From assembly GCA_017618435.1 (NCBI GenBank), contig JAFZUH010000199.1:1-59573 (forward strand): a DNA stretch of 59,573 nt. Direction: 5' to 3'. Every line of letters starts with the position of its first letter. Positions within the stretch are counted from its first letter, which is position 1. Positions 45,089 to 51,991 of this stretch are shown in pieces. The notes below the pieces were generated by a model. It saw only the letters and a list, made by a program, of their open reading frames with translations. It ran no database searches and was not told the origin of the DNA. Made by a program: the position numbers and the translations under genes. Source of the DNA: Bacteroidales bacterium. GTDB lineage: Bacteria > Bacteroidota > Bacteroidia > Bacteroidales > WCHB1-69.

Positions 45089-45552
45089 TCATTTCCTTTT
45101 CTCTCCGCTTTCTTCTTTCCTTATTTTTTCCAAGGCAGCTATTGCTATGGCCCATTCTTCGTCGTCCAATTTATCCGGATTGATGCCGAAATGGTATCGC
45201 AATTGGTAATCCACATTCACAAATCCGTTGTGTTTTACCACCTCCTTGGCACGGGCTATAACTTTTTTAGTTCTGCCTCCTTTATCTCCACCAAGTTCGC
45301 CAATTGGGCACTCACACCAAAAAATTTCTCGTCTTCTTCTTTGATGCTTTCATCTCCACCCAACCAACAGTTGGCCAACAACACTTCGTTGGCTCTAATC
45401 GGGTCTGTGGTGCCTATGCTTGCAATGGCTTTCATCGTATTGCGGTCCGGCTTGTGCAAATAGCATACGCTGTCACCGACTACTATCTGGAACACTTCTT
45501 TGTGTTTTGCTTTCCATGCTTCTATTTGTTCTTTTGTTGCTTCTCCTGTCAT
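45089..45552 (-). CDS. Tail assembly chaperone G-T fusion made by -1 frameshift
   Basis: The G frame (see 45256-45552) ends CTA AAA AAG TTA TAG. The heptamer A AAA AAG at 45262-45268 is the strongest known bacterial -1 slippery site. After a -1 shift the frame continues VIARAKEVVKHNGFVNVDYQ and runs 57 more residues to TGA 45089-45091, with no ATG of its own, giving a 154-residue fusion. This G/GT arrangement directly before the tape measure is conserved in long-tailed phages, where the two products are made in a fixed ratio to guide tape-measure folding. Two residue positions (K96, K97) are shared at the slip. Confidence 0.88.
45256..45552 (-). CDS. Tail assembly chaperone G (unshifted product)
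   Basis: A 98-residue acidic helical protein (MTGEATKEQIEAWKAKHKEVFQIVVGDSVCYLHKPDRNTMKAIASIG). It is the major product when no frameshift occurs. It has no motif beyond its position and size. Confidence 0.85.
   Translation of the reverse strand: MTGEATKEQIEAWKAKHKEVFQIVVGDSVCYLHKPDRNTMKAIASIGTTDPIRANEVLLANCWLGGDESIKEEDEKFFGVSAQLANLVEIKEAELKKL
45262..45268 (-). promoter_or_regulatory. -1 slippery heptamer A AAA AAG
   Basis: On the minus strand the codons read CTA AAA AAG TTA TAG. Eighteen bases later the message has AAGGAGG. The heptamer joins the G and T frames. Confidence 0.88.
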
Positions 45553-45588
45553 ATCTTTTTCCTTTCTTGTTTTTAAAACTTAGTTAAA

Positions 45589-45614
45589 GGAGTAAGTGAA
45601 ATTTCACTTACTCC
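45589..45614. repeat. Perfect 26-base palindrome after the tail tube gene
   Basis: GGAGTAAGTGAAA and its exact complement, 8 bases past the tube stop. As RNA it folds as an 11-bp stem with loop AATT. No long T run follows on the minus strand, so it is more likely an mRNA stabiliser or partial attenuator separating tube/sheath from chaperone/tape expression. Confidence 0.75.
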
Positions 45615-45621
45615 ATGATGA

Positions 45622-46056
45622 TTACTTCCATTCTATGTGTGACAATATCATTTCTATTTCTGCCGTGTTGCTGGTGTCGCCTTCGCTTATTTCCACGCCG
45701 TCTGTCTTGAACTGACAGTTACGCAAGCGGTGCGTTACTATCTTTTGACCGTTCACAGGCAAAAATTGAACGATAATATCAAAGGGTGCTATATCTTGCA
45801 GTCTTCCGGTGGTGCTGCTGTCTCTCAATGCTTCTATTTCACTGCGAAGCAGGGTCATCGATGCACTGCATTCTATTTTCCCGTAGCCTCTCGCAACAGG
45901 ACGCTGGCCAAGTCCGTAGATGTTTTCCATCGTCTGGCTGTCACTATAGCTTATTTTGGTGATGCCCACTACCGGAACTCCGCCTATGTTTACTTGCAAA
46001 TTAGCCCAGCTGTGTGCCACTCCGTTTATTTCAGGTATTGTTCTTAATCCGTTCAT
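45622..46056 (-). CDS. Tail tube protein
   Basis: A 144-residue protein (MNGLRTIPEINGVAHSWANLQVNIGGVPVVGITKISYSDSQTMENIYGLGQRPVARGYGKIECSASMTLLRSEIEAL). The GVP..G.T.I.Y.......YG.G..PV.RG.G pattern and position after the sheath identify a contractile-tail tube protein. Followed by a strong palindrome. Confidence 0.8.
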   Translation of the reverse strand: MNGLRTIPEINGVAHSWANLQVNIGGVPVVGITKISYSDSQTMENIYGLGQRPVARGYGKIECSASMTLLRSEIEALRDSSTTGRLQDIAPFDIIVQFLPVNGQKIVTHRLRNCQFKTDGVEISEGDTSNTAEIEMILSHIEWK

Positions 46057-46067
46057 CTTACTGCCTC

Positions 46068-47429
46068 CTATAATTTAGTTGTATAACCTATTTTTATCAG
46101 AACATGTCTCATCACGCCAACAGGAACTTGTTTTATCACAATTTCCACTTCAGAGGTGGAAAGAACATTTTGTTCCGGGTCTATTTCCACTTTAAAGCCG
46201 CTCAGTTCTCCGGCCTTTTCCATGTCTTCCAAGGCTTTGTTGGCTGTTGTCTCCAAAAAGGCAACTGTATCCGATGCCAATTGGCCGCTTGTGGCATCCA
46301 CCCGCAGCGGACTGTTCAAATACGGCAATAAATTGGCTCGAACTCCACGGCATGCCTTGTCAATAGTACGAACATTTTCTATATACGCATAGTCGCTCGT
46401 AGCCTCATCCAAGGTAAAACTGTCGTTGAAGTAATTGTCGGCATTGCCTACATGGGTGCGGACAAACAGATAGCGGTTGTCGTTTATCTTTTCCAGATTG
46501 GCAACTGTGGTGTCTTTTATCAATTCACCGGTTACCAATCCCGGACTGGCCAATCCTAACGGAAATTTTCCTACCCATGCTATGCTTTCATGAACTCCTG
46601 CTTTGCTAATGGTTCCCATACAGGCTCCTATACATCCGTAATAGGCGTAATGACCTAAACTTTGCACCAATTCGCTGTCCAAATCCAATCCTACCAACAA
46701 ACTCACATTGCAGCGTCCTGCCAATACAGAATTGGTGTTGCCTGTCAATGTCGTAAATGTAAATCCGCTTACATCGGCAGTCGTTACCGACATAGTCGTA
46801 CTGCCTGTTGGTGCCGTTACCGTTACCGTTTTACCGGTTACCGTTACCACCACGCTCATCGGTTGGTGGGCTGCCTCCATCGCAGTGCACGCACTTTGAT
46901 ATTCGGCAAGTACGGAAACCGTACTTCCTCCTGAAGTGTAGCTCAGTGATGGCGTAAACACTCCGCATTGGCGGATGCTGCCACCGGCATAGTTCTGCAT
47001 CGCTTGCAGGTCTCCGCCGTTCACTTGGCTGCTGGCTGCAAACTTCACTCCCAAATACAAGGTGCCGCCGGCATGTTGGCGGAAAAATTCCTTCACATGA
47101 TATACCAAAGCATTCACTGCAGCTATCTTTTTAAACTCTGCAACTTCACTGCTTGCCGTATAAGCAGATTTCAACATCGATAGCTCCTGTGCTTTCAATC
47201 CCAAATCTTCCAATTCTTCTACATATCTCAGTTTGAAAACATACAAATCATTGCTTCCGTCTGTATCTTCCAACTTGTCGAATTGTAGTGCATTGTTTGA
47301 ATTGATTAAGTCTGCTTCTGCCAATTCCGGCAAATACATCACCAAGCCGCTAATGGGGTCTTCGCTGGCTGCAGTTCTGCCCATACCGCCGTTTTGCTTG
47401 CTAAATCTTATGTCATTCATCTTTCCCAT
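46068..47429 (-). CDS. Tail sheath protein (DUF2586 type)
   Basis: A 453-residue protein. Conserved DUF2586 features: GRTAASEDPISGLVMYLP, HAGGTLYLGVKFA, GLDLDSELVQSLGHYAYYGCIGACMGTISKAGVHESIAWV, YFNDSFTLDEATSDYAYIENVRTIDKACRGVRANLLPYLNSPL. It forms the contractile outer tube. An insertion at about 185-240 is rich in Thr and Val (VVVTVTGKTVTVTAPTGSTTMSV) and looks like an added surface beta-domain. Its presence shows a myovirus-type tail. Confidence 0.88.
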   Translation of the reverse strand: MGKMNDIRFSKQNGGMGRTAASEDPISGLVMYLPELAEADLINSNNALQFDKLEDTDGSNDLYVFKLRYVEELEDLGLKAQELSMLKSAYTASSEVAEFKKIAAVNALVYHVKEFFRQHAGGTLYLGVKFAASSQVNGGDLQAMQNYAGGSIRQCGVFTPSLSYTSGGSTVSVLAEYQSACTAMEAAHQPMSVVVTVTGKTVTVTAPTGSTTMSVTTADVSGFTFTTLTGNTNSVLAGRCNVSLLVGLDLDSELVQSLGHYAYYGCIGACMGTISKAGVHESIAWVGKFPLGLASPGLVTGELIKDTTVANLEKINDNRYLFVRTHVGNADNYFNDSFTLDEATSDYAYIENVRTIDKACRGVRANLLPYLNSPLRVDATSGQLASDTVAFLETTANKALEDMEKAGELSGFKVEIDPEQNVLSTSEVEIVIKQVPVGVMRHVLIKIGYTTKL

Positions 47430-47568
47430 CGTTATTGTTTTTTGTTGTTTTATTATTGTGCTTTATCGCTTTATCCATGGTATTAAAACACATGCCGTCA
47501 GGTGTTTTCCATTTGCCGTTTTTCAATACTATGGCATCTTCCGTTGTTTGCTTTTTGCTTCTTCCCAT
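47413..47568 (-). CDS. Small phage protein overlapping the sheath gene
   Basis: A 51-residue frame (MGRSKKQTTEDAIVLKNGKWKTPDG ... TTKNNNDGKDE). Its stop lies 15 bases inside the sheath gene. Basic, with KNGKWKTPDG that looks structured. Leader A-rich. Probably real because of the close packing, but function unknown. Confidence 0.5.
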   Translation of the reverse strand: MGRSKKQTTEDAIVLKNGKWKTPDGMCFNTMDKAIKHNNKTTKNNNDGKDE

Positions 47569-47587
47569 TTTAAAAATTATTTAAAAT

Positions 47588-47887
47588 TTATTTCAACGCT
47601 ATTGAAACACTGTCCACTTCTAAGTGGTAGGTTTTTTCCTGAGGCATGGTGATGGTGCCTTTGTTGTAGCGGCCATATATGGTGTTTTTGCTCTTGTCGG
47701 TTACATAGAGTTGCACATCCATCACCGTCATTCGCCTGTTCAGCAAGCTGTCTATCACCATGTGCTGCTCTTTCACATGATTTTGCAAGCTTCTCACATG
47801 CTTATGTTGCAAGCCCACTGCCGTGATCAATATTCCTATGGCACACAAGGCAGCTGCCCGTAATGCCCATTTCATCCATATTTTCAT
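47588..47887 (-). CDS. Small membrane protein, lysis-region (spanin-like by position)
   Basis: A 99-residue protein with one N-terminal membrane helix (about 8-26) and a periplasmic-type tail (HVRSLQNHVKEQHMVIDSLLNRRMTVMDVQL). ATG 47887 overlaps the preceding gene's stop (ATGA). A single helix followed by a coiled region resembles an Rz-type inner-membrane spanin; assigned only by context. Confidence 0.5.
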   Translation of the reverse strand: MKIWMKWALRAAALCAIGILITAVGLQHKHVRSLQNHVKEQHMVIDSLLNRRMTVMDVQLYVTDKSKNTIYGRYNKGTITMPQEKTYHLEVDSVSIALK

Positions 47888-48198
47888 AGGCTGTCTTCGT
47901 GTTTGCGTTTTAACTCTACATTCACAGGGCATTCTTGTGCCATCGGACAGGTAGGTATCTTTTCCACCGCTTTCCGGAATCGCTGAACCTCTCTTCGCAA
48001 TGAGTTCATCTCCTTTTTCAGTGGTTCCACCACATATTCCATCACTATTTTGCTGGCTTTTTCTTCATTTTCCAACTCTTTGCCCCTTATATCGGCCTGC
48101 ATTTGCTCCTTCGTCTGTCTTAATTTCAACAAACTTATCAGCAATCCGCTGCCAAATACTACATTCAATATCACGCTAATCAATTCCAATACGTTCAT
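47884..48198 (-). CDS. Small membrane-anchored coiled-coil protein, lysis region
   Basis: A 104-residue protein: membrane helix (3-25), long charged coiled coil (26-85), then a Cys pair (TCPMAQECPV). Overlaps the lysozyme-like gene by ATGA. Likely a holin or spanin accessory. Confidence 0.5.
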   Translation of the reverse strand: MNVLELISVILNVVFGSGLLISLLKLRQTKEQMQADIRGKELENEEKASKIVMEYVVEPLKKEMNSLRREVQRFRKAVEKIPTCPMAQECPVNVELKRKHEDSL

Positions 48199-48605
48199 AG
48201 CTTTATCTTGTTTTGTAGGTTAAATCCTGCTTTCACTTGCTCCATGTCGGCATCAACTCCGTTTTCCGACCGGCTCATGGCAGCAACTATTTTTATATAG
48301 TCGCTGCCGCTTCGCTCAGTCAGTGTCCGGTACCTGTCAACGCCACTACGCCTTTCCACATGGGATATGTAATTGGCGGTATTGTTCCCATCATTGGCAG
48401 GTGCCCAACTTCTTATTATCCTATCTACAGTGTTTTTTCCTTGTTGTAGGTAAGTGTAGAGAATTACGAATGCCGCCCTGTATCCGTACGCCATACTTAC
48501 AAATTGCTTGAATGCTGAATCCGTTGATTCCTTTTCACCTTGAAACTTATCTTTGCTCTTGCGGATATTCAAGGGATTGTTGTTTCGTAATCCTCTGCTT
48601 ACCAT
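48195..48605 (-). CDS. Peptidoglycan-hydrolase-like endolysin (P5-like)
   Basis: A 136-residue protein beginning MVSRGLRNNNPLNIRKSKDKFQGEKESTDSAFKQFVS, with GYRAAFVILYTYLQQGKNTVDRIIRSWAPANDGNNTANYISHV. The RGxRNNNPxNIR opening and RSWAP..dGNNTxNYI are those of the lysozyme-like family often annotated as structural protein P5. Probably cleaves peptidoglycan at lysis. Confidence 0.75.
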   Translation of the reverse strand: MVSRGLRNNNPLNIRKSKDKFQGEKESTDSAFKQFVSMAYGYRAAFVILYTYLQQGKNTVDRIIRSWAPANDGNNTANYISHVERRSGVDRYRTLTERSGSDYIKIVAAMSRSENGVDADMEQVKAGFNLQNKIKL

Positions 48606-48621
48606 CTTTCTTCTATTTTAA

Positions 48622-49740
48622 TTATGATGCGTGATATTCCTGGATTAAACCCAACACACCTTTGCCATCAGCTCTGCGAGCTCGGCCGCCTAATCTTTGC
48701 AAGAAGGAATAAATATCTCCGTAATAGGTCGGGTCGCCTTCGTTGGTGTACATTACCGTGTTGCCCAATGCTCTCGCCACACAGCTCTTGTGCCAGAATA
48801 TGCCGTAGCAACAATCAGTTGTTCCGGCTGCCTTGCTGCCGTTTTCTATGTTGATATAATCCTCTACGCTATAAGTTAAGTCGGTGCCGCCTGTCCATTT
48901 GAAATATTGCGTTCCGATTACTTGGCTCAAAGTGCTGTTAGATGCCATCAAGGTAGTGCTGCGTTCCAATATGGTAAATCCTTCCAATGCTCGCAGTCTG
49001 CCGGTTACATTGTCATATACTGCTCCTAATACATCGTTGGAAGCATTGCGTACTTCAGAACACAATTGCTCATACATCTCCGAATTTAAGATAACGTATC
49101 TGTCAGCTTTTGGTAAATTCCATTTGTTGAATATCACTTTGGCTTTGGCAAAGTCGGCTATTGATACGCCGGTTCTAAGGTTGCTGCCATGAATGGTATT
49201 GTTGGCATGTTTAGTAGCACTTGCTTTGATAAAATAGGTGGGTCGCCAGTTGTATAGCATCGCTTCTGCCACCACTTCGTGCAAGTTGGCCATGTCTTCA
49301 TACATACAGCTTTCCATCTTGTCGTAACTGAGTTCTACTTTGTCGGCATTGGGGATAAATCTCGGGTCGGTAGTAAATTCGTCCAAGGCGTAGGTAATGT
49401 CTATATCTCTTCTGCGAGTAACACTTGCCGGCAACGATGTTCTGTTTCTTTGCACACCGCTGGCAGCTCCTGCCTGTGGAATGTGTACCACTGTGCCGCC
49501 TATCACATATTGTGATTCATCCACCGATTCCAACAAAAATTCGTTGTTTTTAAACAAATTACCGATAATGTAATCTGTCCATATCTCCGGTGTAACCGCC
49601 ATACCGAAACTTCCTGCCGGTATTTTCACAAAATTGGAGGCGACAAAAGTAGCCGCTCCTACTACGGGAGTAAATATTGCTCCCATCATGGCAGCAAACA
49701 ATGCCGCCGTCAAAATTCTTAAAATAAAACTTCTTTTCAT
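48622..49740 (-). CDS. Major capsid protein with hydrophobic N-terminus
   Basis: A 372-residue protein. Residues 31 on (TFVASNFVKIPAGSFGMAVTPEIWTDYIIGNLFKNNEFLLESVDESQYVIGGTVVHIPQAGAASGVQRNRTSLPASVTRRRDIDITYALDEF) match capsid proteins of Bacteroidota phages. The first 30 residues (MKRSFILRILTAALFAAMMG and on) read like a signal peptide, unusual for a capsid. The ATG at 49740 is preferred; a longer frame begins at 49791. Follows the decoration gene by 28 bases. Confidence 0.75.
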   Translation of the reverse strand: MKRSFILRILTAALFAAMMGAIFTPVVGAATFVASNFVKIPAGSFGMAVTPEIWTDYIIGNLFKNNEFLLESVDESQYVIGGTVVHIPQAGAASGVQRNRTSLPASVTRRRDIDITYALDEFTTDPRFIPNADKVELSYDKMESCMYEDMANLHEVVAEAMLYNWRPTYFIKASATKHANNTIHGSNLRTGVSIADFAKAKVIFNKWNLPKADRYVILNSEMYEQLCSEVRNASNDVLGAVYDNVTGRLRALEGFTILERSTTLMASNSTLSQVIGTQYFKWTGGTDLTYSVEDYINIENGSKAAGTTDCCYGIFWHKSCVARALGNTVMYTNEGDPTYYGDIYSFLQRLGGRARRADGKGVLGLIQEYHAS

Positions 49741-49768
49741 CTCTTTTTTGTTATTTGTTAATTGTTTT

Positions 49769-50161
49769 TTAATTGCAAAGTATCCATGCACTGCCGTCCC
49801 ATACCACTATTTTGGCAACGGTGGTGGAAGCTGTACCGGCAATGGTGCCTACTGTTGTGCTGGCATCTTTTTTCACAGTAACATTTCTGGCGGTGCCGTC
49901 ACTGGTTGATTTCACCACCACCTTGGCTCCTGCTCCCAAGTTGTCACCCGGGGTGAGTGTTAATGTGGCTGCTGCACTCAAACTGCCTAAATCCACTATC
50001 GTGGTGTCTCTTTCCACCTTCACTTCCGCTGCATTGCTCGACAAGGTCGGCGTTGTTTTTTCTACTGTCGGAAACATTACTTCCGTTTTTTTGCCGGCAT
50101 CTCCTTCTATTTCCGGTGCCTTAAAATTGTAACTTGCGTTGTTTTCTTTGTTTATCCACAT
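49769..50161 (-). CDS. Capsid decoration/stabilising protein
   Basis: A 130-residue protein: short N-terminal arm (MWINKENNASYNFKAPEIEGDAGKKTEVMFP) then Thr/Val/Ala-rich beta strands (TTIVDLGSLSAAATLTLTPGDNLGAGAKVVVKSTSDGTARNVTVKKD). Position between prohead protease and capsid is that of the head-decoration protein (lambda D, Mu-like). Confidence 0.6.
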   Translation of the reverse strand: MWINKENNASYNFKAPEIEGDAGKKTEVMFPTVEKTTPTLSSNAAEVKVERDTTIVDLGSLSAAATLTLTPGDNLGAGAKVVVKSTSDGTARNVTVKKDASTTVGTIAGTASTTVAKIVVWDGSAWILCN

Positions 50162-50167
50162 AATTTC

Positions 50168-50650
50168 TTAATTTTTAGGGTCGAAACCGAACTTCGCTTT
50201 GAAAAGTTCTGCGTATCTCTCCGGATTACTATTTTTTAAATTTTCCAATCTGCCGCTGCGGTGATATTCGTCAAAGCCCCAATTTTCTTCACCTTTTGGC
50301 AATTTCTCCTCTTGTGCAAGACCGGCCTTTACTCTCGGTACGGCTGCTAACTTGTTCAACACTTTTTCTGTGTTTTCATAGTCCTGCTCTGCCAACTTGG
50401 TATAGGTTGCTCTGTCGTCTTCGCCTATACGTTTGTCTGCTATGGCAGCATCTATCAAGTTTTTAACCTTGCTTTTCTCCATCGCTTCTATTTTCGCGGA
50501 GAGTTCTTCGTTTTTCTTTTGCTCTGCCTGCAAGGAATTTTGCAGAGTCTGTTCCTTCTCGCTCAACGCTTTAACACGTGACAATACCTCTTGCTCGGAG
50601 GAATTGGCCATGTTCAAAATGCCAGCGACTTTCTTTAATACTTCGTCCAT
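50168..50650 (-). CDS. Possible internal start giving separate scaffold protein
   Basis: ATG 50650 (MDEVLKKVAGILNMANSSEQEVLSRVK) opens 160 residues of scaffold. Upstream the DNA is very AT-rich (AATAATAACAAACAA), like a leader, though it is translated in the long form as YNYYNNQIINLNNNKQ. Resembles lambda C/Nu3. Speculative. Confidence 0.4.
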   Translation of the reverse strand: MDEVLKKVAGILNMANSSEQEVLSRVKALSEKEQTLQNSLQAEQKKNEELSAKIEAMEKSKVKNLIDAAIADKRIGEDDRATYTKLAEQDYENTEKVLNKLAAVPRVKAGLAQEEKLPKGEENWGFDEYHRSGRLENLKNSNPERYAELFKAKFGFDPKN

Positions 50651-51265
50651 TTGTTTGTTATTATTTAAATTAATGATTTGATTATTATAATAATTGTAGG
50701 CACTACGGCTGTCCGTAATGTTTTTCAATTCCTTTATACTTTTGTTTCGCTCTATTATCTCATCGCACAAGCCCATCGCCTTCGCTTCTTTCGCACTCAG
50801 CCAATGGTCCAAACCGTCAAAAAACTCCTTGCGGACTTCTTCCTCACTCTTACCCATACGTTCCGACAGCATCTCTATCAACGTCCCTTCAAATCCGTCC
50901 ATCATTTCCGCTGCAGCACGTGTCTCATCGCTGTTGCCATACGTATAGCCGCTCACCCTGTGATACATGAATTTCGCATGCTTGGCCGCCTTTACTTTGT
51001 GCTTCGGATTCGATAGCAATACCGCCATCATGCTCGCTGCTATTCCGTCAACTATCCATTCCACTTCTATATCCGTACGGTCTAAATAGTTATATAAGGC
51101 ATTGCCTTGACTCACTTCACCCCCGTCGCTGTTAACGTAAAAGGTGATAGCAGTGGCTCCTTCCTTCCTCTTGCCCTCTATGTCTGCTATCAACACATTG
51201 GTGTCTATATCCATATACCTGCCAATGATGCCGTACAAATAGTATTCACATTTTTCTTTTGCCAT
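50168..51265 (-). CDS. ClpP-type prohead protease fused to scaffold
   Basis: A 365-residue protein. Residues 1-180 form a ClpP/S14-like peptidase: GIAASMM with Ser78, YHRVSG with His102, and an Asp in the following helix. Residues 206-330 are a coiled scaffold-type region (KEQTLQNSLQAEQKKNEELSAKIEAMEK). Between them is a low-complexity linker rich in Asn and Tyr (190-205). An in-frame ATG at 50650 could start the scaffold alone. Cleaves and removes scaffold during head maturation. Confidence 0.85.
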   Translation of the reverse strand: MAKEKCEYYLYGIIGRYMDIDTNVLIADIEGKRKEGATAITFYVNSDGGEVSQGNALYNYLDRTDIEVEWIVDGIAASMMAVLLSNPKHKVKAAKHAKFMYHRVSGYTYGNSDETRAAAEMMDGFEGTLIEMLSERMGKSEEEVRKEFFDGLDHWLSAKEAKAMGLCDEIIERNKSIKELKNITDSRSAYNYYNNQIINLNNNKQMDEVLKKVAGILNMANSSEQEVLSRVKALSEKEQTLQNSLQAEQKKNEELSAKIEAMEKSKVKNLIDAAIADKRIGEDDRATYTKLAEQDYENTEKVLNKLAAVPRVKAGLAQEEKLPKGEENWGFDEYHRSGRLENLKNSNPERYAELFKAKFGFDPKN

Positions 51266-51288
51266 TTTTTCCTTTCCTCAATTTTCGG

Positions 51289-51296
51289 CAAAGATA
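51289..51296 (-). promoter_or_regulatory. -7 element of the leftward late operon
   Basis: TATCTTTG on the minus strand, 23 bases before the protease ATG 51265. Confidence 0.55.
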
Positions 51297-51390
51297 GCAG
51301 CCTTTTTTCCTTTATTTTTATAATGTATATGCTTGCAATATAATTATATATACCGTATTTTCATTTAATAAAAATAGATGTAATTCCTTC

Positions 51391-51398
51391 TACTTTTG
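51391..51398 (+). promoter_or_regulatory. -7 element of the rightward late operon
   Basis: TACTTTTG on the plus strand, followed by GCACC. The leader of about 140 bases before terminase contains three palindromes. Confidence 0.45.
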
Positions 51399-51418
51399 CA
51401 CCGGAATTTCTCCCGTAC

Positions 51419-51516
51419 GGACGATGTGTACATCGTCCCCTTACAAAGGAGCGGGAAAATTCCTGTACCGACGATGTGTACTTCGTCCCCTTGTAAAGAC
51501 GCACAATCGTGCGTCT
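51419..51516 (+). repeat. Composite palindromic repeat before the terminase genes
   Basis: GGACGATGTGTACATCGTCC (51419-51438); a second, imperfect ACGATGTGTACTTCGTC copy (51471-51487); then AGACGCAC-AATC-GTGCGTCT (51497-51516). Outer GGAATTTCTCCCG / CGGGAAAATTCC arms enclose the first. The segment ends in CATCAATAAAACAATAAAAC, found again before other genes of this operon. Confidence 0.85.
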
Positions 51517-51544
51517 CATCAATAAAACAATAAAACTTAACATT

Positions 51545-51991
51545 ATGACAAACCTAACCATTGAACAAAAAAAAGATTACGCCAAACAACTCTTTCTCAA
51601 CGATCCCGGAATTACGCAAGCCGAAATCGCTGAAAAAGTTGGCGTCTCCAAAGTAACCATCTGCAAATGGGTCAAAGACGGCAAATGGCAGGAATTGCAA
51701 GCTTCTTTATTGATAGGCAAGGAGGAACAACTCGCTCGCCTTTACAAACAGTTGCGACTCCTCAACGATGCCATCGAAAACAAACAAGACCAAAAATTCG
51801 CCACCTCTAAAGAAGCCGATGCCATTCTAAAACTTACCGTCGCCATCAAAAATCTCGAAACCGAAACCAATATCGCAGAAAAAATGGCTACAGGCAAAGA
51901 ATTTCTTGCTTTCGTAAGAAAAACATCCGGCTTCGAGCTTAGCAAAGATGTCGCCAAATTGTTCAACGCTTATATCAAATCTTGTTTATAA
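51545..51991 (+). CDS. Terminase small subunit-like DNA-binding protein
   Basis: A 148-residue protein: N-terminal helix-turn-helix (KDYAKQLFLNDPGITQAEIAEKVGVSKVTICKWVKDGKW) and helical C-terminus, the usual small-terminase layout. ATG 51545 follows the leader repeat. Its TAA overlaps the large-subunit ATG (TAATG). Confidence 0.8.
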   Translation: MTNLTIEQKKDYAKQLFLNDPGITQAEIAEKVGVSKVTICKWVKDGKWQELQASLLIGKEEQLARLYKQLRLLNDAIENKQDQKFATSKEADAILKLTVAIKNLETETNIAEKMATGKEFLAFVRKTSGFELSKDVAKLFNAYIKSCL

